Of a stretch of 64,000 nt of DNA, positions 53,459-64,000 are shown piece by piece. The notes below the pieces were generated by a model. The model had not been told where the DNA came from and searched no databases. It was given only the letters and a program-made list of their open reading frames with translations. This stretch comes from Thelephora terrestris (lineage: Eukaryota > Basidiomycota > Agaricomycetes > Thelephorales > Thelephoraceae), in the NCBI GenBank assembly GCA_015956445.1, contig WIUZ02000008.1:1178001-1242000 (forward strand), in the 5' to 3' direction. Each line of letters opens with the position of its first letter. Position 1 is the stretch's first letter. Made by a program: the position numbers and the translations under genes.

Positions 53459-55492
53459 TTAACTCAGTCCAAGGTCAGTCCCGCACACCGTACAAAGCGG
53501 TGGTTTTCTCTCGTAACCACCAGCATGAGACTCCACGCCTCTCGATGAGCGACTCTTGTGCGGTTCTGCATCCGTGACGATGGTGTCCACCAATTCTTTT
53601 AATGCTTCGATATCTTGAGAACAAGGTAAGAGAGAGGGTCGAAAACTTTGAATGTGAATTCGGCGGATCGGGGAGACGACCGCGGGAGGGTTTAGAGTCG
53701 AGGAGAGGCAAGAGGCGGGGGAGAGCACTGGGGGGTCTTGCGGAGAGGTGAGACGGCGTTTTACAAAGTCAAGTAATACTGGGAATTGGCTGCACAACCA
53801 GTGACACTCGATGAACTCAAGCGTGTGTAATGAAGGGCAGAGCGAGTCCTTTGGAAAACCCTCCCGGTGTGATGGAAGAAGGGTAGTACGGACGCTCGAG
53901 ACCCCGCTGTTCCGGCAACCAGAATCCCGCCCTCGGTGCTGATAGGCATCCAACCGCGGCACAGGGTCGGAGTCCGTTAAGAGCCCCACGAGCTCAACCA
54001 GGTTCCGGAGTCGCACGACCGTCAACCTTTCCAGCTGGTCGAGCGACTTGAACACTCCCCGCCACTCGCAGTACAAATCCCGACTGTCGACGGAAACGAA
54101 CTTGCGAGCTATTCCATCGACCCGTCCGATCTGTGCGTTCCGGAAAGAGTATACGCAATCGAGGTTGAGTTGAAGGTGCCGAACGTGGGTAAGGGAGAGG
54201 GGTGAGAAAACCAGATCGAATCTCGTAAAGGCTGTCCAACGGAAGGTGAAAGATCCCGTCCTGGAAGGAGAGGCGCGATGCGTCTGCGACGTGTTAGAAG
54301 AGGAAGAACCGCAGAGAGTCTGGTGATTTGCGACCTGGGAGTAATGGTATGTGAGGGTTTCGATCTTTAGAAGGTTCTGGAGAGGGTCCAGTCTCTGCGG
54401 GAGTAGAGCCGGGATGAACTCCTTTTTCTCGTGCTCTTGCATTGCGGTTGTGACGATAAGTTTAGCGCTTGGGGGAAGAGATACGTGACGAAGGAGCGTC
54501 TTGATCGCGTGCCATGGGAGTGTGACGTTGAGCACCCTCAGGTGGGGGAGGGGGATGACGTCCACTGAGGGATACTGTAGATCGGAAACGCGGGATACGA
54601 TGAGTATTTCCTCGAGACGAATATTTGCTGCGATAAGGTCGAGCAAGGCGGATAAGCATCCGCTCGAAGAGACGATCGATAGTTTGGAAAGGTTTGTCGG
54701 GCGGAAGAAGGGGGACACGAAGGAAACGTTTTGCACGTTTAGTACTTTCAATCGCGACATGTCAAAGGAGAGGAGACGGGGAAAAGAAACGCATGGTAAC
54801 GGCTTCACCGAACTGAAGTCCAGGGTGAGGGATTCCAGCCTTATCGAATGTGGGTCCAACCGTTGCAGAATTCTTTGGAAATTACTGGGGGGCATGCTGA
54901 CGTCTAGCGCTTTGATCCTCGTCGCGTGTGATTGCAACTCGGAAATGAAGTCCAGAGGTATATTCGGACGGAGCGTTACGGAGAGTCCGGCCCTGTTCGA
55001 CCGCTCCATGCAGACGATAGCCAACTTCGGGTGACGCGAGTCGATTGAGGTCCAAAGCGAGGAGGACCCGAGGATGGTTTCACGCCAATATCGATTGATG
55101 TGGGTGGCTACGAGAAGCGGATGATAGTATTCGGTCTCGTCGATGAGGTACGTAGCTATGCGCAACACCATCTCTGGAGGGAGGAGGTTCATCGGACGCA
55201 AGGAATTGGCCAGGTGGTCGATGGAGTCAAGGAAACGCAAAGCGCGGGACTTGAGAGTCTTCATCTGCGAGATGATGTTACCAACCCCAGAAGGAGATAA
55301 TGAACGGACACAGATTCATACCTCCGGCTTACGAAAGTGGGCGAGGGCACCCCTGAACCTTGCGTTGGACTCGTACCAGGCAATCTCAGCGGGTATCTTC
55401 CGATCCAGGGCAGCGAGCAACTGAGAAACAGAGAGGCTTGAACCAGGGTAAGGGGAGAGATCGGACTGGGGATTCGCGCAGGGGGAAAGCAT
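53459..55492 (-). CDS. F-box protein, intact
   Basis: Two exons: 55492-55322 (57 codons) and 55264-53459, joined by a 57-nt intron (gtatgaatctg..cgcag) with frame kept; total 658 residues. The N-terminal exon has LLAALDRKIPAEIAWYESNARFRGALAHF, a helical lead usual in agaricomycete F-box proteins. The F-box follows: LRPMNLLPPEMVLRIATYLID, then THINRYWRETILGSSSLWTSID. The rest has leucine-rich repeat character (LESLTLDFSSVKPLP.., LKVLNVQNVSFV, LPHLRVLNVTLPWHAIKTLL). The tail ends CTVCGTDLGLS with a CxxC. It is likely a substrate receptor of an SCF ubiquitin ligase; the substrate is unknown. Unlike the two F-box genes near the NLR cluster, it has no stop or frameshift. Confidence 0.8.
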
Positions 55493-56508
55493 TCTCGTAG
55501 GGAGTGCGTTGTGGGGGGATAAGACCTCAGTTATCCCGCTGTGTGGCGATCCCACAGAGTATTTCAGTAAACCACAGAAGGACGCGCCCACAGTGCAAAA
55601 TACAAAATTATGAAATAAAAATTGAGCCAGGGCCAGGGGGTTGGCCAGGTCACCAGGCATGGACACACAGACACTGAAAAGTTAGTCATGAGGCTCGGAC
55701 CAGGAGCGTGTAAGCGAGGGATTCGTGCCCGTTTTTTCTCGCAAGAAATTGGTGGTCAGCGTTGTTTGCCACCGTTTGTGCGGGTTTGTCGTGAGAAATG
55801 AGTGTATTGCTGACCAACTCACTACTAACGCCGTTTCTAACTCTATTGCGTAGCTTGCTCGAGCTGGAGTCGAAGTCTGAGAGGCCTGGCACGATTCGGG
55901 CGGACTGGGAATAACATCGGTTATCCTGACATCCAAAGCCCGCCCGCGCTACGCCCATCAAGGGAAGCTGAGAGCATACGTGCTGGTAGCAACCCGAGAC
56001 AGCTACATTCCAGCCCCGGTGACATCTCGTTCCGGACACCGAGCGGGATGCCGCTCAATCTCCTAAGCGCCCTTTCAGCAATGCTCTCCAGATAAAATGA
56101 GGAGGACCTCCAGAGTCAATCGCGTTCTACGGACTAATTGGGCCCAGCTACGTTGGTCTTGCATCGCAGTGCCTTCACACCGTGTGTTCGTACTGGCAGC
56201 TGGTCAAAGGGCTGATAGCCCCGTGACCACGGAAAGGGGAAACGTAACCCGATGATTGGAGGAACATTAGATTTTTACGTGTTATCGTTTGTAACAGTTT
56301 GTAGTCTAGACTAGATCAGAGCGCTTGTTTATCATTTGACTCCGCCGATTGACTCGATTGGCCAAATCGAAAAAAAAGGAATAAGAGAGTGAACGCGTGG
56401 GTCTGATTTGCAGCCCACCGTTGATATCGGCCTGTAATCATTCGGGCCACGTTCCTCTCCAGACCTCTCTGTTGTAAATATATCCCCCGGCTCTCTAGAA
56501 TCAGAAAA
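55493..56508. other. Divergent intergenic region
   Basis: About 1 kb between the F-box gene (-) and LARS (+). Small minus-strand frames at 55682-56039 have no domain and are probably chance. No TATA box was recognised; the LARS start is preceded by a pyrimidine-rich stretch. Confidence 0.5.
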
Positions 56509-59500
56509 ATGGCCTCCTCCGCGACAGCTCAGACCATGGAATTGGCCCAGGTGCGCACCACCATCTGTGTCTCCCTTCCTACCGTCATCTAATCGCCCAT
56601 TTCGCAGACGGGGAAACGTGACTACCTAATAGACCTCGAGAAACGATACCAAAAGAAATGGGAAGACGACAAGGTTTTCCACGTCGACGCCCCCACCCCG
56701 GATCTGTTGGCTGGACTGTCTCCCGCAGAGATCAAGGAGAAATATCCCAAATGGTTTGGAAACTTCCCATACCCCTACATGAACGGTTCTCTCCACTTGG
56801 GGCACGCGTTTACGATCTCCAAGATTGAATTCGGTGCGGGGTATCAGAGGCTGTTGGGCAAAAGGGCGTTGTTTCCCCATGGGTTCCATTGCACCGGTAT
56901 GCCAATCAAGGTCCGCACGTGTCTAAACCCTTCCGTGTATTCTGTGAACTCATTATATGCGTCGCATACTCGCAAGCATAGGCCGCTGCAGACAAGATCA
57001 TCCGTGAGATGGAGATGTTCGGAGAGAACTTCGAAAACTTCGGCAAGGAGGAAGACGAACCTACAACTTCTGCCTCCAAAAGCACCGCTGTTGGCAAAGC
57101 CACCAAAGGCAAGCTTCAAGCCAAGTCAACCGGTCATACATATCAGTTCCAGATCATGGAATCCATCGGAGTACCACGATCGGAGGTCAAAAAGTTTGCC
57201 AATCCGCATTATTGGTTGGAATACTTCCCACCGATCGCCGTTGTGAGCTGTGTCAAGCCATGTCTATTGAACAGCAGTCCAACCATCTCTCACTTGTAGG
57301 AAGACCACAAGGCTTTGGGGACGCGTATTGATTGGCGTCGATCCTTCCTGACCACAGACATCAACCCTTATTACGACTCCTTCGTCCGATGGCAAATGAA
57401 CAAACTGCACAACATGGGTAGAGTCAAGTTTGGAGAGCGATACACCATCTATAGCCCGAAGGACGGTCAACCGTGCATGGACCATGATCGTAGCGAGGGT
57501 GAGGCTTTGGGACCCCAGGAATATACAGCTATCAAGATGGAGGTTGTATCATGGCCGAATGCTGAGATCGAGAAGCAGGTCAGCGAGAAAGTTGGAGGTA
57601 GAAAGGTTTTCCTGGTCGCCGCTACCCTACGACCGGAGACTATGTGAGCCACCTTGCAGGCCCGTTCTTCAACCAGAACTGAACGTCGCTCAGGTATGGC
57701 CAAACCAATTGCTTCGTCGGACCTTCCCTGCAGTACGGAATATTCCCTTCAAAGAACCCCGACGAGGCATACCTCTGTACATACCGTGCAGCCAGAAACA
57801 TGGCGTTCCAGGGTACCTCTGCCACTCAGCATCAAGTCGAACAGCTTTTTGAACTGGAGGGCTCACAAATCATTGGTACCCAGGTAAAGGCTCCGTTCGC
57901 GATCAACCCCGTCGTATATGTGTTGCCGATGGATGGCGTCTTGCCCACCAAGGTAAGTATCTTATGTCTCTGTTGGACTGACCTAACACCGGACCGGATT
58001 CGCCTCTAGGGTACCGGTGTCGTTACCTCTGTCCCATCTGATTCACCCGATGATTACGCTACCACCTCAGACTTGGTGAAGAAACCCGAGTTCTACAAGA
58101 TCAAGCCCGAGTGGGTAACCAACCTGACTCCCGTTCCCGTCATCTCAACACCTACGTACGGTGAAATGATCGCTCCGGCTGTGGTGAAGAAGCTCAAGAT
58201 AAACTCGCAAAAGGACACGAAGCAGTTGGCCGAGGCGAAGGAGATCGCATACAAGGAGGGCTTTTATAGCGGCACCATGTTGGTCGGGGACTTCAAGGGC
58301 GAACCTGTCCAAGAAGCCAAGCCCAAGGTCAGGGCGCAAATGATCGAACAGGGGGTTGCTTTCGCGTATGCGGAACCTGAGGGTCTCGTCATATCGAGGA
58401 GCGCAGACGAGTGTGTCGTTGCCTTGATTGACCAATGGTACATTGATTACGGCGAGGAAAGCTGGAAGGCTGTGGCCGAGAAGTAAGATTCCCCCCAGCC
58501 CGCCGATTACAGGTTTTCAACGTTACCCTTCCTCTATCCGATAGGTTAGTCGCGAGGATGAACACATACGTTCAAGAGACGAGGCACGGGTTCGAGGGCG
58601 TTCTGAATTGGCTGAACAAATGGGCTTGTGCTCGTTCGTTCGGCTTGGGTTCGAGATTACCTTGGGATCCCCAATGGTTGGTTGAGAGTCTGTCCGACTC
58701 GACCATCTATATGGCATACTACACGGTCGCACACCATTTGCACGGTGAACCTTCTCCTTTCGTTCCTGAACGCAAGCACTCATCTGTTTATGTGCAGAGG
58801 ACATTAAGGGAGAGCGGCCAGGTCCGATGGGAATCAAAGGCTCAGAGATGACCGACGACGTTTGGGAATACATTGTCAGCAACGGACCCTTTCCCACCGA
58901 GACAACCATCCCCAAGAAGCACTTGGACCACCTGAAATCCGACTTCAACTACTTCTACCCCTTCGACATCCGCTCTTCCGGGAAGGACCTGATACCCAAT
59001 CATCTGACCTTCTGTGTCTACAATCACGCCGCGCTATTCCCAGAAGACAAGTGGCCGGTGAGCATGCGGACAAACGGTCATCTGATGTTGAACGGGAAGA
59101 AGATGAGCAAGAGCACGGGGAACTCGTTGACGATGAAGGACAGCGTCGTGAAGTTCGGTGCCGATGTGACCAGAGTCGTGTTGGCCGATGCTGGCGATGG
59201 TATTGAAGACGCTAATTTCGAGGAGAAGAACGCGAACGCGAATGTGCTGAGGATACACACGTTGGTGCAGTGGTGCGAGGTCGGTATCCTTTTATCTATG
59301 ATTGGTGACTGAGCTGATGGTTGCACGCACACAGGAAATGATCAGGGAACAAGACAAATTGAGGACCGGACCGAAGATCTATCATGATTTGGTCTTCGAG
59401 GAAGAAATCAAGAACTTGATCAATATTACTAAGGAACACTACGATGCGTGCGTATTTCACGTTTACACGTAAAACCAAACCCCTAACGTGCCATCACACA

Positions 59501-60361
59501 TAGCACATTCTACAAGGACGCCCTCAAATACGGCTTCTTCGAACTACAATCGGCTCGAGATTGGTACCGCGAGATCACGGCAGACGTGGGCGGCATGCAC
59601 GTCGACCTGGTGAAATACTGGATCGAAATCGCGACTTTGTTGGCTTCCCCCATCGCCCCTCACTTCACCGAACACGTGTGGTCGACGGTGTTGGGTAAAC
59701 CGCAATCGATCCAGCTCGCGTCGTGGCCGACGCCCGCATCGGCTGTGGATACCGCCGCGGTCGAGGCTGGGACTTACATGCGGGGGACGATCAAGACGAT
59801 CCGCGACGCCGAGTTGACGTTGATCAAGAAGTTGGGTCGGGGGAAGAGCTCGTCGTACGACCCGAAGAAACCGAAGGCGGTGAGGGTGTATGTTGCCAGT
59901 AGGTTCCCCGAGTGGCAGAACCAGTGCGTGGAGGCGATCAGGGGAGCGTATGACGGCGAAACCCAGAAGGTGGACGACACCAGGGTCAGGGAAACCCTCC
60001 AGTCGAAGGGTCTGTTGAAGGATAAGCGGGCGATGCCGTTCATTCAACTGTTCAAGGTAATTCTCTCCTCCCCCCTTCTTTTTTGTTTCCGGCGTGGGCT
60101 AACCCGCCTCGTTCACAACAGAAACGGATGCAGCAGCTCGGAGCAGAAGCTGCGTTCAAGCGGCAGTTGCTGTTCTCTGAGGTGGACGTCTTGAACGAGA
60201 TCTTGGGATACTTGAAGAAATCTTTGGGTTTGGAAGATGCCGAGGTTTTGACCGTTGACGAGGCGTTGGTGAAGGCTCAGGCTGACCCACCGAGTTACAA
60301 CAAGATGATCATCGAGAGCTCGGAACCAGGCACACCTGCATTTGAGTTTAGGAACGTATGA
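56509..60361 (+). CDS. LARS1: Leucyl-tRNA synthetase, cytosolic
   Basis: Eleven exons (56509-56550, 56608-56910, 56982-57242, 57300-57643, 57694-57952, 58010-58482, 58545-58744, 58798-59279, 59335-59447, 59504-60056, 60122-60361) join in frame to 1089 residues, the usual size of the eukaryotic/archaeal-type enzyme (yeast Cdc60). It charges tRNA-Leu with leucine in the cytosol. Class I signatures are present: HLGH (HIGH box) at residues 77-80 and KMSKS near 729-733. Between them lie the connective/editing domain (for example [25 protein letters not shown]) and [14 protein letters not shown]. The anticodon-binding region contains [15 protein letters not shown]. All introns are 50-76 nt with GT..AG ends. 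The ATG at 56509 gives a short N-terminal lead without a clear mitochondrial targeting signal. The gene is convergent with KAR2. Confidence 0.97.
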
Positions 60362-60620
60362 TGTTTTAGTAGATCTTCCTAGCTTGTGTTTATTTTTGGC
60401 CTGCTTTCACCACTCACATGTACAAACGACCGACGTAGATGTCTAAGCGCTTGAGGAACGCGATGGCTCGCACATTACTCAGAGAGTTCACACTGTTCGC
60501 AAATTCCGTGATGAAAAAACCTTGTTTCTAGTACTTATGCAAGGGGGTAAAAACAATGAGGCGGTGACGATATGCTGGGAGGGGATGCTACTTTTGTAAG
60601 ACGAGATAAGTGATATTAGA
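60362..60620. other. Short convergent intergenic region
   Basis: About 260 bases holding the 3' ends of LARS (+) and KAR2 (-). No further feature was recognised. Confidence 0.6.
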
Positions 60621-62951
60621 TTACAGCTCGTCGTGAACGTGCTCATCGTCGGTATCATCGGGGGTAGGTGAAGAAGATCCACCGCTGTAGAGCTTGGCCG
60701 TAATGGGGTTGGCGACGTTTTGGATCTCCTGGAGCTTCTCTTCAAGGTCCTCAGCGGAAGCCGATTGACCCTCAGACTCGATCCATTCCGCCGTCTCTTT
60801 GATGGCGTCCAAGAGGGTCGTCTTGTCATCCGAATCCAACTTGCCACCGAGACCGTCAGAGTCAGCGAGTTGGGACTTGAGGCTGTAGACGTAGGATGAA
60901 AGGGAGTTGAGGGCTTCGATGCGCTTCTTCTGGGCTTCGTCCTCGGCGGCGAACTCCTCGGCCTCGGCAACCATGCGGTCAATCTCCTCTTGTGTGAGAC
61001 GCCCCTTCTCGTTGGTGATGGTGACCGATTCAGATTTACCGGTGCCCTTGTCGGCGGCGGAAACCTTCATGATACCGTTGGCGTCGATTTCGAATGTGAC
61101 TTCGATTTGAGGAACGCCACGCGGGGCTGGGGGAATGCCATTGAGCTCGAACTTGCCCAGGAGGTTGTTGTCTTTGGTCAGAGAACGTTCACCCTCGAAA
61201 ACTTGAATCAAGACTGTGGGTTGGTTATCGGCAGCGGTGGAGAAGATCTGGCTCTTGCGAGTGGGGATGACGGTACCGCGGGGGATGAGCTTGGTCATGA
61301 CACCACCAGTGGTCTCGATACCAAGAGTGAGAGGGTTGACATCGACGAGGACGACGTCACCCAGACTCTCTTCGCCGGTGAGGATACCACCCTGAACGGC
61401 AGCGCCATAGGCAACAGCCTCATCGGGGTTGATGCCCTTGGAAGGCTCCTTCCCGAAGTACTCCTTAAGGAGCTGCTGGACTTTGGGGATACGGGTAGAA
61501 CCACCGACGAGAACGACCTACAGAGTGACACGTCAATGGAGTTGCAAAAAGATATTTCCCAAGACTACTCACCTCATCGATATCCTCCTTCTTGAGATTG
61601 GCATCCTTGAGAACCTGCTCGACAGGCTTCATGGTCTTCCTGAACAAGTCCATGTTCAACTCCTCAAACTTGGCCCTGGTCAAGGTCTCGGAGAAATCAT
61701 TGCCATCCTCGAAAGATTCGATCTCGATCCTGGTCGACTGCTGAGAAGACAAAGTCCTCTTAGCCTTCTCGACCTCCCTCTTTAATTTGCCCATAGCCCT
61801 GAGGTTCTTGGAAACATCGGTGCCGGTCTTCTTCTTGTAAACCTTGACCAGGTAATCAATGACACGGTTGTCGAAATCCTCGCCACCAAGGTGAGTATCA
61901 CCGGCGGTGGCCAAGACCTCAAAGACACCGTCATCGATGGAGAGAAGGGAGACATCGAAAGTTCCACCACCGAGATCGTAGACGATGATCTGTGATTCCC
62001 CACCCTTCTTGTCAAGTCCGTAAGCGATAGCGGCAGCAGTAGGTTCGTTGATGATACGGAGAACCTGGAGACCGGCGATAGTGCCGGCATCCTTGGTAGC
62101 CTGACGCTGGGCGTCGTTGAAGTAGGCAGGAACGGTGACGACGGCATGGGTGACCTTCTTTCCGAGGTAAGCTTCAGCGGTCTCCTTCATCTTGGTCAAG
62201 ACCATGGCAGAAATTTCTTCGGGGGTGAACTCCCTCTTCTCACCGCGGTGTTTGACAGAGATGGCGGGCTTTCCGTTTTTCTTGGTAATCTGGAACGGCC
62301 TATAATACGCAGAATGAGACTTTGAACCGCGGTGTGAAGGAGGAAGGCGACGTACCAATGCTTCTGGTCACGCTTGACCTCAGGATCGTCCATCTTACGA
62401 CCAATCAGACGTTTGGCATCAAAGACAGTGTTTTCCGGGTTGGTGTGGAAGGCGTTCTTGGCGGCGTCTCCGACACTGCAAGAAAGAACACATCGTCAGA
62501 GCTGCAGTTGATGGTTGGGTGACAAATTGAAGGACTGACAGTCGTTCCTCATCCGAGAATGATACCCATGAAGGAGTGATACGGTGACCCTGGTCGTTGG
62601 CAATAATCTCGACTCGTCCACCTCGTTGAACACTATTCACAATGGTAAATCGACGGTTTTCATATGGCACGTCATCAACCTCTTCCACTTACCCAACACA
62701 AGAATAGGTTGTACCGAGATCTAGAATGGCACGTAAGTAACGTGGCACATCACATTAAAGCAAGTGACGGAAAGCAATCGCTTACCGATACCAATGACGG
62801 TTCCAAACTCGGACTTCTTGTCCTCGTCAGCGTTGACGGCGACGGGGCACAAGAGGATGAGAGCGAGAATAGTGAACAAGACGAGGGACATTGAGCCGAT
62901 GAGGTTTCGACTCTGCCTCCTCGTCGGACGACGAGCGGAACGAGGGATCAT
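60621..62951 (-). CDS. KAR2: ER Hsp70 chaperone BiP/Kar2
   Basis: Six exons on the minus strand (62951-62786, 62720-62693, 62632-62540, 62475-62356, 62299-61573, 61517-60621) give 676 residues in frame. An N-terminal hydrophobic signal ([21 protein letters not shown]) leads into the ATPase domain: [62 protein letters not shown] and [14 protein letters not shown]. The substrate-binding domain has [16 protein letters not shown], and the C-terminus is HDEL, the ER retrieval signal. It binds unfolded proteins in the ER lumen and controls the unfolded-protein response. The first ATG adds a 20-residue Arg-rich stretch ([20 protein letters not shown]) before the signal; the second Met (residue 21) could be the real start. 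Confidence 0.97.
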
Positions 62952-63120
62952 GATGTTGAAGAGAGAGAGGGAGGTGTATGTCGAAGTGTAACAAGAAACT
63001 GGGTTTTATATTGATGAAATAATGTGAATTGAGTTGACACGTCAGCGCGGCTTATTTCCTTTTTTGGTAACTGGTACGTGGCACACCCGGTTAAATTTCC
63101 GGGCTCGAGGTCAAGAGAGA
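62952..63120 (-). promoter_or_regulatory. KAR2 promoter with UPRE-like site
   Basis: On the KAR2 sense strand, 63044-63035 reads TGACGTGTCA, matching the TGACGTG core recognised by Hac1/XBP1-type bZIP factors; 63082-63076 gives GCCACGT, similar to a CCACG half of the mammalian ERSE, without a CCAAT partner seen. Both lie 85-130 bases upstream of the ATG, as expected for unfolded-protein-response control. Matching is by eye. Confidence 0.5.
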
Positions 63121-64000
63121 CGTGTTCTTTCGTTTACACTCGCCACGTCTTCACTCTTCCATACATCCTTCTCTTCTCATTCTCGAAATTTCTCCCTCAT
63201 CTCTTTTCAAGTTTCCGCCCAGCAGCGATCAAGGGACACCTCTGCACAAGACGTCCGAGTTGTGTATCCCAACTCCTCCAGTAAATCAACCTGCACAGAT
63301 CACCACGAGTGCTACCAAAGCTTTGCAGCAGGCATGGGGCAGGTCTGGAGTACATTCCTCCCGATCTCCCCTTTCCTCTTTCAGTTGACGGATCTCGATC
63401 TCAATTTTGCGTGGATCCGTCCTTGGTTCGGCCATCATATCTGTAGACAACTTTGGGTGATGCTCGCGGCCATTCATTCTTCTCCGGTCCCAATAGCCGT
63501 AGGACCTCACGACCCCAGGTATCTCAGCAGCATCGTATTCGGCCGCAGATCAAAGCTGTCACAGCGGTCATTGCGACCGTCACGCATCATCCACACAGTA
63601 AACAGGCATCGCAGACGCCACGCGCAGAGCGGACATCAAGGGTTGCGTTTGTCACAGCGCCCAGAAATAACCAACTGCGGTCCCGTAGAGACGGTGCCGG
63701 GGCCTTGAGGATTAACATTAAGAATTCAAGTTCATATTGACGTCTTCATTGCTAGTCCAAAGAATAGGCGGGGGTGAGAATTAATATACACGCCAACGCC
63801 GACAAGTCTAGGAAAAAGCCAGATCGTTTGCACCGGGATTAAGCAGGAAACCAAATGTAACCTCCCACCTTTATCATTGCGAAGTAAGGAGGGAGTCTAG
63901 GCAAGCCAAGCGGGAGGGTTGTTCTGATAAACGTAACAATCTTCCTCCTGAGGTGTGATGTCTGTACCACTGGCGAGCCGTTCATCTGTAGCGGACCAAG
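63121..64000. other. Region upstream of KAR2 to window end, no supported gene
   Basis: About 880 bases. 63121-63240 is strongly pyrimidine-rich on the + strand, like a promoter or 5' leader of a gene transcribed to the right. Several overlapping frames (63034-63740) have no recognised domain and no consistent intron pattern. A + strand gene diverging from KAR2 with its body beyond the window is possible. Confidence 0.4.

Noticed and set aside
55682-56039. Overlapping minus-strand frames between the F-box gene and LARS
   Set aside because: Both are short, have no recognised domain, and no splice pattern extends them.

Overview
The window is a repeat-rich stretch of a basidiomycete genome, most likely an agaricomycete. 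The evidence is intron-dense genes with 50-65 nt introns and GTRNGY..AG borders, a Plavaka-type transposase, a DUF6698-type protein, NACHT-WD40 (NWD) receptor genes, F-box family members, and Ty3 and Ty1 retrotransposons. No bacterial or phage features were seen.

Region 1 (1-20626) is a large Ty3/gypsy chromovirus-like element read on the + strand. Its single gag-pol frame is cut inside the reverse transcriptase by a ~9.9 kb DNA transposon (about 3990-13868). That transposon carries a multi-exon Plavaka transposase, a degraded FLX1-like mitochondrial carrier on the other strand, and a DUF6698 gene. Pol resumes at about 13868 and ends at 17673. A 3' region follows with a divergent pair of unknown genes sharing a repeat-filled promoter.

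Region 2 (20627-50503) is a cluster of F-box, ASF1-like and NLR genes built by a direct tandem duplication of a ~7.7 kb unit (21233-40842 and 40843-48527). Each unit has an ASF1 histone-chaperone pseudogene (+), a long NACHT-WD40 receptor gene (-) and an F-box 3' fragment. Only the first copy has later insertions: a 10.4 kb LTR-type element (21840-32235, target duplication GCGG) and a 1.38 kb solo LTR in the opposite orientation (32357-33738, target duplication TCGT). The 10.4 kb element contains a complete Ty1/copia element (22406-28499, identical LTRs, target duplication AGACT) and an intact-looking five-exon gene. The related LTR sequences have GATA-site arrays and perfect heat-shock elements upstream of the TATA box.

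Region 3 (51.8-64 kb) is a normal gene neighbourhood: a secreted GH25 lysozyme, an intact F-box gene, cytosolic leucyl-tRNA synthetase (11 exons, intact) and the ER chaperone BiP/Kar2 (6 exons, HDEL end) with an unfolded-protein-response-like promoter site.

The relative order of events in region 2 can be read directly: tandem duplication, then the LTR insertions into copy 1, then the very recent copia insertion. In region 1 the Ty3 element entered an F-box gene and was later broken by the Plavaka element.
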